Assembly (NCBI GenBank): GCA_940746715.1
Contig: CALNWN010000003.1
Coordinates: forward strand, 372,001-436,000
Direction of reading: 5' to 3'
Length of the DNA stretch: 64,000 bases
DNA from: an uncultured Paraburkholderia sp.
Lineage (GTDB): Bacteria > Pseudomonadota > Gammaproteobacteria > Burkholderiales > Burkholderiaceae
Numbering within the stretch: the first letter of the stretch is position 1; each line of letters opens with the position of its first letter. The notes beneath the pieces were generated by a model, which was not told the origin of the DNA, did no database searches, and worked only from the letters and a program-made list of their open reading frames with translations. Shown here piece by piece: positions 30,806 to 42,505 of the stretch. The position numbers were made by a program, and so were the translations under genes.

Positions 30806-31438
30806 ATGAATCAGCCGAAAATCAAAAGAGATCCTGAAGGCACCCGGCGTCGCATTCTGCTTGCGGCCGCCGAAGAGTTTGCAAATGGTGGGCTATTCGG
30901 CGCGCGCGTCGATCAGCTCGCCCGCCGCGCGGAGACAAATGAACGCATGCTCACTACTACTTCGGTAGTAAGGAGCAGCTATTCACGGCGGTATTGGAGC
31001 ACGCGTTCAGCGCGCTCAACGAAGCGGAGCGCACGCTCGAGCTGAACGGCATTGCGCCCGTGGAAGCCGTCACGCGTCTTGCGCATTTCGTGTGGGACTA
31101 CTACCGCGATCATCCTGAGCTGCTGCGTCTCGTCAACAACGAGAATCTGCACGAGGCGCGTTATATGCAGAAGTCGACGCGCATCCGCGAGATGATTTCG
31201 CCGAGCGTGGCGACGATCGGCGGCATTCTCGAGGCGAGGCCAGCGCGCCGGCCTGTTCCGTACCAATGTCGATCCACTGCGTCTATACGTGACGCTTTCG
31301 GGCATGGGCTACTACATCGTGTCCAACCGCTACACGCTCGAAGCCACGCTCGGCCGCGATTTCAGCAGTCCCGCCGAGCGCAGCGAAGTGATCCAGATGA
31401 ACACAGAACTGCTGCTGGCCTATCTGTTGCGCAAGTAG
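30806..31438 (+). pseudogene. TetR-family regulator, frameshifted twice
   Basis: ATG at 30806 (MNQPKIKRDPEGTRRRILLA). The TetR helix-turn-helix is present up to RRAETNERML. One T is missing at about 30952, so the expected YYYFGSKEQLF lies in another frame. The ligand domain (EAVTRLAHFVWDYYRDHPEL; MQKSTRIREMISPS) reads cleanly until an extra G near 31240. The end (GMGYYIVSNRYTLEATLG ... LLLAYLLRK) is in a third frame, stopping at 31436-31438. The regulated gene is unknown. Confidence 0.85.
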
Positions 31439-31533
31439 CAGGGCGGCGTGGTGCCGGCTTCCTGGGTTGAGCGCGGTTGAGTCGCGCTTGAGTCGCGCGC
31501 TCGGCCAGGACGCTTCGTGCTCGACAAATGAAA

Positions 31534-31557
31534 AACGGCCTCCGCATGGAGGCCGTT
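31534..31557. terminator. Bidirectional terminator between tetR and phaZ
   Basis: Perfect 10-bp stem AACGGCCTCC / GGAGGCCGTT, flanked by A-run and T-rich sequence, between two convergent genes. Confidence 0.82.
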
Positions 31558-31643
31558 CTCGTTGTTACGGGCTGCTTCGGTTGTTTGCGGGGTGCGCGCG
31601 GGTTGCCCATAATCGTCGCGTGGCCCGCATGCAAGCAGACCGC

Positions 31644-32924
31644 TTACACCTCGGCCTTTTCCTTCACCGCCTTGGCCGCCTTGTTGTGTTCGAGGATGAA
31701 GTCACGCAGCTGCGGATAGATGATCGTGCGCCAGCGGCGGCCCGAAAAAATGCCGTAGTGGCCGCACTTTTCCGCGGGGAAGTGACGCTTGTTCTTCTCC
31801 GGAATGCCGGTGCACAGCTCGTGTGCGGCATAGGTCTGGCCGTCGCCGGAAATATCGTCCAACTCGCCTTCGATCGTGAAGAGCGCCGTTCTCGTAATGT
31901 CCTGCGGCCGCACGCGTTCGCCGGCCACGTCCCAGGTGCCCTCGGCAAGGCTGAAGTCCTGGAACACGACGCGGATCGTGTCGAGGTAATAATCGGCGTC
32001 CATGTCGAGCACCGCGTTGTACTCGTCGTAGAAGCGGCGATGCGCTTCCGCGTCGTCTTCGTCGCCGCGCAGCAGGCTTTGATAGAAGTCCCAGTGCGAC
32101 GCCGCGTGACGCTCCGGATTCATCGCGACGAAACCGGTGTGCTGTAGGAAGCCCGGATAGACCTTGCGGCCCACGCCCGGATAGTTCGGCGGCACCGTAA
32201 AGATCACGTTGTTCTCGAACCACTCGTAAGAGCGCTGCGTGGCGAGCGAATTCACCGACGTTGGGCTCTTGCGCGCGTCGATGGGGCCGCCCATCATCGT
32301 CATGGTGCGCGGCGTGTCTTCGCCGCGGCTCGCCAGCAGCGAAATGGCCGCGAGCACCGGCACGGTCGGCTGGCAGACCGAGATCACGTGCAGATTCTTT
32401 GCACCGATATGGCGGATGAATTCCTGAATGTACGCGACGTAGTCGTCGAGATGAAACTCGCCGTCTTCGAGCGGCACCATGCGCGCGTCGATCCAGTCGG
32501 TCAGGTAGACCTTGTGGTCCTGCAACAACGTGCGCACTGTGTCCCGCAGCAGCGTGGCATGGTGGCCCGACAACGGCGCGCACAACCAGCACGACCGGCT
32601 CGTCTTTCAGCTGGCTTACGGCCTCGCCGTCGTCCGCGAAACGCTTGAAGCGCAGCAGGCGGCAGAACGGCTTTTCGATAATCGTTTGCTCGATGATCGG
32701 AATGTTGTGGCCGTCCTTGACGATCTGATGGAGATTGAACTCCGGCTTCTCGTAGTCCTTGCCGAGCCGGTAGAGCAGTTCGTAACCGGCCGAAAGGCGT
32801 GTGGCGCCGGGCACATAGGCCAGCGGGCTGGCGGGATTCGCGAACGATTTGGACGCGGCCTGGGCCCAGGCGGTAAGCGGGCTCAGCATAGCCCGCTGGA
32901 ATTCGTGCAGTTGATAGAGAGCAT
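31644..32924 (-). pseudogene. phaZ: Intracellular polyhydroxyalkanoate depolymerase, frameshifted
   Basis: The natural start is probably ATG 32924, preceded by ACGGAG, but an extra two bases in CTCTCT displace the frame before YQLHEFQRAMLSPLTAW. The body matches PhaZ, including the Cys lipase-like box HVISVCQPTVPVLAA and PAEKCGHYGIFSGRRWR near the end. A second shift near 32578 separates KDEPVVLVV from PLSGHHATLLRDT. PhaZ mobilises stored PHB granules in the cytoplasm. Inactivation suggests the storage cycle is no longer needed, unless a paralogue exists. Confidence 0.86.
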
Positions 32925-33032
32925 GTGTGCTCCGTTTTAAGCGGTTCGCATGGGGCTTCGCAAACACGCGTGTGGCGTTGCGGCAGGCCATATTGGTTGT
33001 TGGCACATTGTTATTGGCCGACAGACGGGTCG

Positions 33033-33061
33033 ATCATATAGAAACAAGTGTGATTGTGCAA
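33033..33061 (-). promoter_or_regulatory. Sigma-70-like promoter for phaZ
   Basis: On the minus strand: TTGCAC (33061-33056), a 17-bp spacer, TATGAT (33038-33033), about 110 bp upstream of the phaZ start. It is in the only AT-rich stretch nearby. The promoter looks intact although the gene is broken. Confidence 0.6.
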
Positions 33062-33103
33062 TGCAGCAATTGAGTGATGTCGATCCGTAAAAGTGTCATG
33101 GAA

Positions 33104-34835
33104 TCATGCTACTGGCGATGCTGCCGTGCCGCTATCCGGGCTTGCCGCAGCCTTAGGTTCAGCATGATCCGTGCCGTTATGGGAAGGCTGCCCCGTCGCC
33201 CGCGCCATCGCCTGTTCGTGCTTCATCAGGTTGAGGCCCGTGTTGACGAGCGCCACGTGCGAGAACGCCTGCGGGAAGTTGCCGACGAGGCGCTTTTGCG
33301 CCGGGTCGTATTCCTCCGCGAGGAGCCCCACGTCGTTGCATAGGCCGAGCAGCCGCTCGTACATGGCGATAGCTTCGTCCAGACGGCCCTGCAACGCCAG
33401 GTTATCCACCATCCAGAACGAACAAGCTAGAAACGTGCCTTCTCCGGGCGGCAGGCCGTCGTCGAATTCGGTGGTGCGGTAGCGCATCACGAAGCCGTCG
33501 TGCATCAGGTCCCGCCCGATCGCCTCCACGGTGCCCTTCACGCGCGGATCGTGCGGCGGCAGGAAGCCGACGAGCGGCAGCAGCACGCTGGCGTCGAGCT
33601 GGTAGCTGCCGTAGGCCTGAGAAAACGCATTACGCGAAGGATTCCACGCCTTCTCGCAGACTTCCGCGTGGATCTGCGCGCGGATGGCGCGCCATTCGTC
33701 GAGCGGCCCTTCGAGATTGAACATTTCTGCCGATGCCAGCGCGCGGTCGAACGCGACCCACGCCATGACCTTCGAGAAAGTGAAATGCTGCCGCCCGCCG
33801 CGCGTTTCCCAGATGCCTTCGTCGGGTTGCTGCCAGATGGTGGCGAGGTGCCGCAGCAACTCGCGTTGCACGTTCCTCCACGCCGTGTCGTCCGCCTGCA
33901 GGCCGCCCACCCGCGCGAGATGCAGCGCGTTCATCACTTCGCCGTAGACGTCCAGCTGGCGCTGACCGACCGCGTTGTTGCCGATGCGCACCGGCTTCGC
34001 GCCGCAATAGCCCGGCAGCCAGTCGACCTTGGACTCGAGCAGGCGCCGCTCGCCGGCCAGCCCGTACATGATCTGCAACTGGTCGGGTGCGCCCGCCATC
34101 ACGCGGCCGAGCCAGCTGCGCCAGGCGCGCGTCTCGTCGTAATAGCCGCCGCGCATCAGCGCGAGCAGCGTGATAGTGGCGTCGCGCAGCCAGCAGTAGC
34201 GGTAGGTCCCAGTTGCGCGTGCCGCCCAGCTGTTCCGGCAGCGACGTGGTGGGCGCAGCGACGATGCCGCCCGTCGGCTCATACGCGAGCGCCCGCAGCG
34301 TGATCAGCGAGCGGCGGATCGGCTCCGCCCATCGTCCTTCGATGGTGCCGCGCGCCGTCCATTCGAGCCAGTGATTCTCCGTACGCGCGAGCGCCGTATG
34401 CGGATCGCGCGCGGGCGGCAGCCGCAGATGCGAGGACGCATAGGCGAGCGAAAAGGGCACGCGCTCGCCTTCGCGGACGGTGAATTCGGCGACCGTTTTC
34501 ATGTTCTCGCCGCGCAGTTCGACGGGCGTGCGCAGCACCAGCTCCATCTTCATGCGCACGGTGCCGCGCTTGCCGACGACGGATGCGCACCATTTCCGAC
34601 CAGCCGTTGCCCGGCGGCATGAAGTCGACGAGGGTGACGGCGCCGTCCGCCGTCTCGAAGTCCGTTTCGAGGATCAGCGTTTCGCCGCGATAACGGCGCG
34701 TGATTCTGGCGGGGGTGTCCGTGTCGGGGCAGATCAGCGCGGCCAGCAGAGCCAGTCGACGGAACCTTCGCGGGAGACGAGCGCGGCCGTGTGGCCGTCG
34801 CCGATGAGCGCATAGTCTTCGATGAGTGCGGGCAT
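33104..34835 (-). pseudogene. GH15-family glucoamylase/trehalase-like protein, multiply broken
   Basis: ATG at 34835 ([20 protein letters not shown]). After [13 protein letters not shown] a short stretch is missing (junction near 34740) and the frame changes to DTDTPARITRRYRGETLILE. An extra C near 34580 shifts VRI/VVGKRG. MELVLR runs straight into TPVELRGE, an in-frame loss of about 30 residues. An extra C near 34207 precedes YRYCWLRDATITLLALM. The catalytic (alpha/alpha)6 part then reads cleanly to 33104. The family hydrolyses alpha-glucosides such as trehalose or maltodextrins. Confidence 0.85.
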
Positions 34836-35083
34836 GGCCGTGCGTATCATCTGAAGGACATTTCAGTAGCAGGATCGGCGAAATCCGCCAAGCCCCATTG
34901 GTTGTGTTCTTTCGGGACTCGCGCGATGTCGTTTGGTTCACCACCACACAATGCGGCAAAACGCGGGTTGTAATTGTCGAATTGCTGCCTATAATCAGTA
35001 ATCCAGCCGACGCCTGAAACTTCCGGGTTTGCGAACCCGGCTCACTCATCGCGCATGCACACGCCGTTTGGAGGACGAAAGCC

Positions 35084-35329
35084 ATGCTGAATCCGTCAAA
35101 ATCCGACTGCATCACGATTCTCTCCGCCGCGAGCGAACTCGCGGACGACTCCATGCTTCCGCTCGATCATGGGCGCCTCGGTCTCACGCTCAACGGCATG
35201 CAGGCGGCCGCGAGCTTTCTGATCGAGCGCGCGTGCTTCCGGCGCTATCAGGAAGGTGACGGCCATTATGCCGTCGGCGCGCTGTCGTTGCAGGGGCGTT
35301 GGCGCCTAGAACAACTTTCGAACGGCTGA
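35084..35329 (+). CDS. Small hypothetical protein
   Basis: 81 residues (MLNPSKSDCITILSAASELA) behind a good TTGGAGGACGAAAGCC ribosome-binding site. It has an even mix of polar and hydrophobic residues and no signal peptide. I do not recognise a family. The well-placed Shine-Dalgarno sequence favours a real gene. The 280 bp that follow (to 35610) hold only a terminator hairpin. Confidence 0.55.
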   Translation: MLNPSKSDCITILSAASELADDSMLPLDHGRLGLTLNGMQAAASFLIERACFRRYQEGDGHYAVGALSLQGRWRLEQLSNG

Positions 35330-35572
35330 CCGGGCGCTCGCCGCAAGGGCGTGCGTATCCGGGGCCGAGCCCGGATGCGATGCGCCGTCTGAACCCATGG
35401 TATCTATCGCGAACGCGCGGCAATGACCGGCACGCTTGTGCCGGCGAGCATCTGCCTGCGTGCAGGTTCTTTCGTCTACCCCTTCTTCGCTGCCTGCGCC
35501 CTTCGTGCGCCGCGGCACACCTGTGACAAGCTGATCCGCAGCATTCACGCCTCGTTACCGCCGACCCAACGC

Positions 35573-35610
35573 CGACGGCAGCCGGGCCGTCCTGCGCCCG
35601 GCTGCCGTCG
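35573..35610 (-). terminator. Hairpin downstream of the DUF3096 gene
   Basis: A perfect 15-bp GC-rich stem (CGACGGCAGCCGGGC / GCCCGGCTGCCGTCG) with an 8-base loop, abutting the stop of the leftward DUF3096 gene. No T-run follows, so it may act as a terminator or as an mRNA 3'-end stabiliser. Confidence 0.6.
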
Positions 35611-35763
35611 TTAGAAGTGCGACGAGCCCATGCCGAAAATGCCGATGATCCCGATGATGATCAGATAAAGCGCGACGATGTAATTCAACAGCCGCGGCAT
35701 CACGAGAATCAGAAGGCCGGCAATCAACGAAACCAGCGGACCCAGGCTGAGCGTGATGTTCAT
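35611..35763 (-). CDS. DUF3096-family small membrane protein
   Basis: 50 residues, MNITLSLGPLVSLIAGLLIL, with two membrane helices separated by MPRLLNY. ACGGAG lies 6 bases before the ATG. DUF3096 proteins are tiny inner-membrane proteins of unknown function. Intact, immediately followed by a strong hairpin. Confidence 0.82.
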   Translation of the reverse strand: MNITLSLGPLVSLIAGLLILVMPRLLNYIVALYLIIIGIIGIFGMGSSHF

Positions 35764-36108
35764 GAAGACTCCGTAGTGTGGTGAGACGCGGTGAGAAAAG
35801 CGCAGGCGGGGCTGCTTATTGCTACCGAGGCAACTTGCCATGCCGCCGGCCGTCGCGCGACCGGCCCGCTGCCGCAGCGCCGGCCGCTTCACTGCATGAT
35901 CCATTGCAACGCTTTTATACTTGCTCGACAAGAACAACGCTCGAGCGCCGCGCGGCAGACCAGAGGCACGATTACAACCGCTTTACGCCATTTATCCCTG
36001 TAGAGGAGGTCGTATGCTTCGTCGTCACCGGGCCGCTGGCATGCCGCGCGAGGTTTTAACCGGTCTTCTTCGTATTTCGAGGCTGATTCCATTTCACGGC
36101 GTGCGCGC
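35764..36108. other. Gap without recognisable gene
   Basis: About 345 bp between divergent genes. A TTATACTTGCTCGAC stretch near 35914 resembles a -10 region but no good -35 accompanies it. No gene is recognised. Confidence 0.35.
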
Positions 36109-37335
36109 ATGGTCATTCGCATGCACTCCGCCCGCTCGATCATAAAAGGTTTCGCGCTCATGGTCTCGATTGTCGCTTCGCCCGCGTTTGCGCAAGATGC
36201 CGGTGCCGGCGCGGGTGCCGTTCCCGTCGACGGCGTCTACGACATGCTGGTCGGCACCTATACCGGTGGCAAGAGCGAAGGCTTGTACGTCTTATCGCTT
36301 CGACACGAAGACGGGCGACGCCACGCGCGTGTCGGTCGCGCAGACGGTGCCCGTCGTATCTGGTGGTCAGCCGCGACCGCCGCTTTGCTTTGTCTACGCG
36401 GTCAACGAGTTGCCCGGCGACAACGGGCCGGCCAGCCAGCGCGGCGGCGTCAGCGCATTCCGCTTCGACGCCGCGAGCGGCCAGCTGAGCTTCCTCAACA
36501 AGGTTTCCGCCGATGGCAACGACCCGTGCTACCTGAGCCTTTCGCCGGACGGCAAATATCTGCTCGTCGCGAACTATTCGGTGGCGGCCGATCCCGGCGG
36601 CAGCTTCGCCGTGCTTCCCGTGCAGGCCGACGGCCAGTTGGGTGCGTCGGTGCTGTGACCGTGCATCACGAAGGCGGCGGTCCGGTGAAGGGGCGCCAGG
36701 ACAATTCGCACGTGCATTCCACCGTGTTTTCACCGGACGGACACTATCTCTTCGCGCAGGATCTCGGAGCCGACAAGCTGTACTCGTACCGCTACACGAC
36801 GGACGGCAGCCGCGGCCTGTTCGGCCCCACCGACTGGCGCTACACCCAGGAGAAGCCGGGCACGGGCCCGCGGCACCTCGTGTTCGGCGCCGACGGCAAG
36901 CACGCCTATCTAACGAGCGAACTCTCTGCGACCGTCAGCACGTTCGACTGCGCCGACGGCAAGCTCACGCAGGTCCAGACCATTTCGCTGACCGAGCCCG
37001 GCTTCAAGGGCGCGGTGGGCGCCGCGGCGATTCATCTGTCGCCGGACGGGCGGTTTCTCTATGCCACCAATCGCGGCGACGCGAACGAGATCGTGATCTT
37101 TTCCGTCGACCCCGCCAACGGGCATCTCCGGAAGATCGGGCATCAATCGAGTCTCGGCAAATCGCCGCGCGAGTTTGCGATCGATCCGACCGGCAAGTGG
37201 CTGATCGTCGGCAATCAGAACAGCGATACGGTGTATGTGTTCAGGCGCAATGAGCAGAGCGGTCTGCTCGAAGCGAATCCGAAGCGCATCGAGATCGGCT
37301 CGCCGGTGGACTTCAAGCTGGTGTCGCCGTCGTGA
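36109..37335 (+). pseudogene. Exported beta-propeller lactonase (6-phosphogluconolactonase-like), multiply broken
   Basis: Start ATG 36109 or 36121; a signal peptide ends near SPAFAQ. The propeller begins VYDMLVGTYTGGKSEGLYV. An extra base near 36293 shifts to YRFDTKTGDAT. Two more changes bracket SYLVVSRDRRF (about 36350-36395), one looking like a 4-bp duplication. A missing G near 36650 separates LGASV from VTVHHEGGG. The rest reads cleanly (LFAQDLGADKLYSYRY; AIHLSPDGRFLYATNRGD) to 37335. Members hydrolyse 6-phosphogluconolactone or other lactones. Confidence 0.85.
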
Positions 37336-37357
37336 GCGAGGCTTGCGCTTGCTGAAT

Positions 37358-37390
37358 GAAAAACGGGCCGCGTTTAGCGGCCCGTTTTTT
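37358..37390 (+). terminator. Intrinsic terminator after the lactonase gene
   Basis: Hairpin AACGGGCCGC / GCGGCCCGTT followed by T6, 22 bp past the stop. A-rich sequence on the other side means it may also serve the leftward ftsK gene. Confidence 0.85.
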
Positions 37391-37518
37391 GGTGGCTGGC
37401 GTGGTTAGTGCGGTTGGTGCGCTCCGCCTGCCTCGCGTGCTGAATGCGACGGTGTGCTGCGCCGGCACTCGAGTCGACCGATGCGCGCGTCGAGCCGCAT
37501 GTCGATCCGGCCCGCGGA

Positions 37519-40500
37519 CTATTCCGCGGGCACTGGCGCCAGCACCTCGCGGCTACCGTTGATTCCCATTGCCGACACGAGCCCCGCCGTCTCCATCTGC
37601 TCGACGAGACGCGCCGCACGGTTATAGCCGATGCGCAACTGCGCTGCACCGACGAGATCGACGCGCGCCGCGTGCGCACCACAAACGCCACGGCTTCGTC
37701 GTAAAGCGGATCGGCTTCGGCATCGGGGAGTCGCCGAACAGGTCCTGCGCGGCGCCGCCCTCGGCGGCCGGACCGTCCAGGATGCCTTCCTCGTATTGCG
37801 GCTCGCCGAACTGCTTCAGATACTCGACGATCGCGTGCACTTCCTCGTCCGCGACGAACGCGCCGTGCACGCGCTGCGGGTAGCCCGTGCCGGGCGGCAG
37901 GAACAGCATGTCGCCTTGGCCGAGCAGCGACTCGGCGCCCATCTGGTCGAGAATCGTGCGCGAGTCGATTTTCGACGACACCTGGAAGGCGACGCGCGTC
38001 GGAATATTGGCCTTGATGAGCCCGGTGATCACGTCTACGGAGGGCCGCTGCGTCGCCAGAATCAGGTGAATGCCGGCGGCGCGCGCCTTCTGCGCGAGCC
38101 GCGCGATCAGTTCCTCGATCTTCTTGCCGGCCACCATCATTAGATCGGCGAGTTCGTCGATCACGACGACGATGAGCGGCAGCGGCGCGAGCGGCTCCGG
38201 CGCTTCCGGCGTCAGCGAAAACGGATTGCCAAGCTTCTTGCCTTTCGCTTCCGTATCGCGAATTTTCTGATTGAAGCCTGCGAGATTTCGCACGCCGACT
38301 GCGGACATCAACCGATAACGCTTTTCCATTTCGCCGACGCACCAGTTGAGCGCATTCGCGGCGAGCTTCATGTCGGTGACGACCGGTGCGAGCAGGTGCG
38401 GAATGCCCTCGTAGACCGACAGCTCGAGCATCTTCGGATCGATCATGATGAGGCGCACTTCCTCGGGCGTCGCTTTGAAGAGCAGCGAGCAGATCATCGC
38501 GTTGATCGCCACCGACTTGCCCGATCCGGTCGTGCCCGCGACCAGCATGTGCAGCGCCTTGGCGAGGTCGGCGACGACCGGATGACCGGTGATGTCCTTG
38601 CCCATCGCCAGCGTCAGTTGCGAATGCGAGTTCTGATAGACGCTCGCCTCCAGAATTTCGGAGAGGCGAATGGTCTGGCGCTTCGCGTTCGGCAATTCGA
38701 GGCCCATGCAGGTCTTGCCGGGAATCGTTTCGACGACGCGGATCGACGTGAGTCCGAGGCCGCGCGACAGATCCTTCATCAGGCCGACGATCTGGCTGCC
38801 GCGGACGCCCAGCGCCGGTTCCACTTCGAAGCGGGTGATGACCGGACCGGCCGACGCGCCGACCACCGTCACCGGAACCTTGAACTCCTGCAGCCGCTGC
38901 TCGATCAGGAGGCCGGTTTCGATGAGCTTTTCCTCTGAGACCGGCTCGACATGGGTGTCCGCGGGCGCGAGCAGATCGAGCGTGGGCAGTTCCACCATGG
39001 AAGCAGCCGGCGCATGAAACTCGAAGCCGTTGGTCGGGCCGTGACCGCGCAGCGGCGCGCGCTGCGCGGCGGGTTCGGGCGCCGGATCGGATTGGGGCTC
39101 AGGATTCGATTGTGCGGAAGCCTCAGCGGGCGAGACTGGGAGCGCTGCGTGTGCAACCGGGGGCGGTTGGACGGGTGAAACCGTCGGCGCGGCATGGAAG
39201 TCGGCTTGCTCGCGCGGCTCGGCATGGGCCGGCGCGTGCGCTTGCGGCCCGAGACCCGGGAAACGTACCACGTTCGATGATGCCGGCAGCGTGGCGCCTG
39301 GCGTCGGCGCGGCCGCGAGACCGGCCGCCGCGGGGCCGTCGCTGTCGGCGGCAGACGGCGCTTCGTCATCCGCGAGGGCAGGCGGCAGGGGCGGCTCGCT
39401 ATTGGCCGGCGAGGACGACGCGGCTGCGCTTGCGGCCGCCGTTGTGTTGGCGCTGGGGGCGTGCGGCATCGGTGAGTCGTTGTCCGATGCTGTCAACTGC
39501 CGCTCGTCCGCGGGCGCCGCGGCAGACGCGTCGGGTTGCGAATCGCGGCGCGCAGTGGCATCGGGGGCAGCGCTTGCGACGCCGCGCTCGTCTTCTTGCG
39601 GCTCTTCCGACAATGCAGGCCCACCTTCTTCCCACGGCGGTGTCTGCGACGGCGCCTCCGTTTGCTCAAACCGGCTCGCGAAGATTCCGAACGGGGTGCG
39701 AGCCAATGTCGGTGGGGCGGCGTGCGCCGTTGCACCGGCCGCCGATGTGACCTTCGGTGTGGGCACAGACGCAGGCTCGGACGCAGCGGCTGCGGTCGGT
39801 CCGGCGGCGTCAGGCACCGTTTGCGCGGCGGGCGCGATCGCGGCTGGTGGCGCGGGAGTCTGCGCGTCGGGCGCCGCACGAATTGCAGCCGTATCCGTCA
39901 ACGTGCCAGTCGGCGCTTGAATCACAGGCGGCTCCATCGGCCATTGGACGACTGGCTCCGCGCTGCTTGCCGCTGACGGCTGCGGTTCGCTCAACGCCTT
40001 GTGATCTGGTGTTTCGACAGCCGTTTCCGGCGACGTTCCGCCCGGCGCTGTAGGCGCAGATTCAACAGTCGGCGCAACCGGAGCATAAGCGGCATCATGG
40101 CCCACGGCTTGATGCTTCGCCGTTTCGCGAGCCGCCGCGTCCATGTCCGGCGATGGCGCCGCGACCGCACCGCTTGGCCAACCCGTCTCACTTGCAACGC
40201 CGGCCGCATCCGATGGCGGAACGCTTACGCCCGCGATCTTCGCGCCTTCCGCGCTGGTGCTGCGCGCGAGGCTGATGCCGGCGATATCCGTCCAACGCGC
40301 AGCGTTTTCCGCAATGCTGCGCAGCGTTTCCTGCACGCTGGCGGGCGGCGTAACTTTCTGCGCGTCGGCCATGTGCCGCGTATAGCTAGGCGCTGGCGAG
40401 GACGGACGACGGGCGCCCGAGGTCATAGCGGTCGCGTCGTTTGCACCCGGAGCCGACGGCAAGCCCTGTGCGGACGATGCCGCGCGATCGAAGGGCATGG

Positions 40501-41632
40501 CAGCACGGTTGGCCGCAGGACGTCCATGAACAGCCGCACCCGAGGGCATCGCGCCAGTCGCCGCGCCCGCGCCGATTCGGGACGCGGCATGAGCAGCTTT
40601 GGCGCCCGTTCCCACAGCGCCGGCAGCGACTCCCGCCGCGCCCACAGCAATGCCCGCCGATCCGCCGTGGCCAGGCTCCCGCGCCAAGCGGTCGACAGCG
40701 GGCGAGCCGGTTCCGCCAGCACCGGCTTTCGCTGACGGCCTCGCGGTGGACGCCCCGTCCGTGGATTCGTCTCGCGCAGCCATCCCGCCGGCGCGACGGG
40801 CTCGGCCGGCGCCCATGTCGATTTGCCGGCGCCGGACCCGTGCATCGGGGCAGGCGGCGGTGTCTGCCGCGCAGGCGTCGCGCTACCCGTGCGCAAAACC
40901 GGCTCGACTTGCGAAGGCTGAGCGCGGCGTCGCACCTCGGCCGGCGCGCCAGCCTTGCGCCGCCGCCCGGGTCGCGGTCTCGCGGGTCCCCGTATCGTGG
41001 CGAGCAGCCGCTCACGTCGCGCCCGAACTTGCACTGAAACCCGTACCCAACCCTGCGCCGTGATTGGCGCCCGAACCGGCACCACCCGCAGCGTGTCCTT
41101 TGACAGGCGGCCGCCAAACGGTCGGCCGCGCATAGCGCCCCTTGCTTTTGGGCGCCATCGTGTTGAGCGGGCTGGAAATGCGCGGCGGCGGCGCGCCGTC
41201 ATCGACGGTGCGATGGCGGCGTGCCTCGTCGTCGCGTTTGGCCAGACCGCGCGAAGCCAGTCCGAGACCGAACGCGCCGTCGGCCCAGAGCAGAAATTCG
41301 CGCCAGTGAAAGCCGATCAGCCACGGCAGGCTGACGACGAAGAGCGCGAGCGCCGCGAGCGGCGTGCCGATATGGCCGAGCAGATGGCCGAGGCCCGCCG
41401 CGAGCGCGTGGCCGATTGCGTTGCCTCCGCCGGCCGCGCCGGTCAGCGACGCCTCGAGCGTGCAGCTCGCCAGCATCGCGCAGACGAAGCCGAGCCACAG
41501 CCGGATGGTGCCCGGGCCGCGCAAACCGGCGCCGCCCGGCAGCATCGACTTGATGAGCCGCCAGATGAGAGGAATGAACCAGACGGCCGACCCGCCGAAC
41601 CAGCCGAAAACTACCGTGTGCATACTAGACAT
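37519..41632 (-). pseudogene. ftsK: FtsK/SpoIIIE-type DNA translocase with long linker, frameshifted at both ends
   Basis: ATG at 41632. N-terminal membrane segments (TVVFGWFGGSAVWFIPLIWR; GFVCAMLASCTLEASL) precede a linker rich in Ala, Pro and Ser, about 700 residues long. At least two frame changes lie between 40800 and 41020. The motor is intact: Walker [14 protein letters not shown], Walker [14 protein letters not shown] and [19 protein letters not shown]. Single-base losses near 37729 and 37652 throw the C-terminal winged-helix gamma domain ([29 protein letters not shown]) out of frame. That domain reads KOPS to direct translocation. Many Burkholderia carry a second, shorter FtsK. Confidence 0.82.
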
Positions 41633-41815
41633 CGACGAATGACGGATTGGCGAAGACGCAATCCGTCGAGTTTAAACCGGCGAAGCCGAGGGCTTCGAAG
41701 GCGGGCGCAAGTATGCCTGCGACCTCGTGCAAAGCGTGCCGGACCATCCGTGTGCCGTTGCGCCTCGCCGCTTGTTTGCGACTCATTTACCACTCATTGA
41801 CAACCGTTTGACCGC

Positions 41816-42364
41816 TCACTTGCCACTGCCGCCGCTGCGCTCGAACACGAGCGTATCGCCGTTGTCGAGCACGAGCTGCATCTGCTGCGGCGCGTGCATC
41901 TGCACGCCGGTACGTTCGATATGCGTGAGCGCATTCAGATACGCGCTCTCGATCTGTCCGCCCGCCGTCGCGCACGCCATGCGCGTGCCGCCCAGTGTGC
42001 CGAACGAGAGCTTGCCGTCCTTGAGCGCGTACGAGCCCATGTAGCGGTTGCAGCCGGAAAAACCGCTCGCGTGACGCTGGCCGCCGGCCGTCGACAGTGT
42101 GAGCGTGATCGGCGCGCCGAGGTTCGCGAACGGAACTGTGCGCGCGCGGCCGTCCGCCTGTTTCCATGCGGTGAGCGTCCAGCTGGTGTCGTCGAGCAAT
42201 TGGGTGGCGGCCGGGTTGAACGGGTCGGGCGCGGGTGCTTCCGAGTCCGGATGTTTCAGTATCGCGCAGGCGCCGACGAGCACCGCAACGCCGAACGCGG
42301 CGAGGGCCGTGCGCGCGTAGGGGGCGAGGCGCGCAAGACGTCGCGTGGACAAGCGTGGTTGCAT
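41816..42364 (-). CDS. META-domain (HslJ-like) lipoprotein
   Basis: 182 residues. The signal sequence ends at lipobox VLVGAC. The META domain has [33 protein letters not shown] and [19 protein letters not shown], including the conserved GCN motif. The ribosome-binding site is AGAGGAAC. HslJ-like proteins are outer-membrane lipoproteins linked to stress or antibiotic tolerance; the biochemical role is unknown. Divergent from purT. Intact. Confidence 0.85.
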   Translation of the reverse strand: MQPRLSTRRLARLAPYARTALAAFGVAVLVGACAILKHPDSEAPAPDPFNPAATQLLDDTSWTLTAWKQADGRARTVPFANLGAPITLTLSTAGGQRHASGFSGCNRYMGSYALKDGKLSFGTLGGTRMACATAGGQIESAYLNALTHIERTGVQMHAPQQMQLVLDNGDTLVFERSGGSGK

Positions 42365-42505
42365 GGCGTCGTTCCTCTTCAAACTGGCAAAGGCGTAAGG
42401 GTAACGCACTCGGTGCGCCGCGCGCGAGCCGCGGCGAGGGGCACACATGTTAACATCGTGCTCTACCCGATCCCCACCCTCATCCGACTTTTATCTGGAG
42501 ACCCC

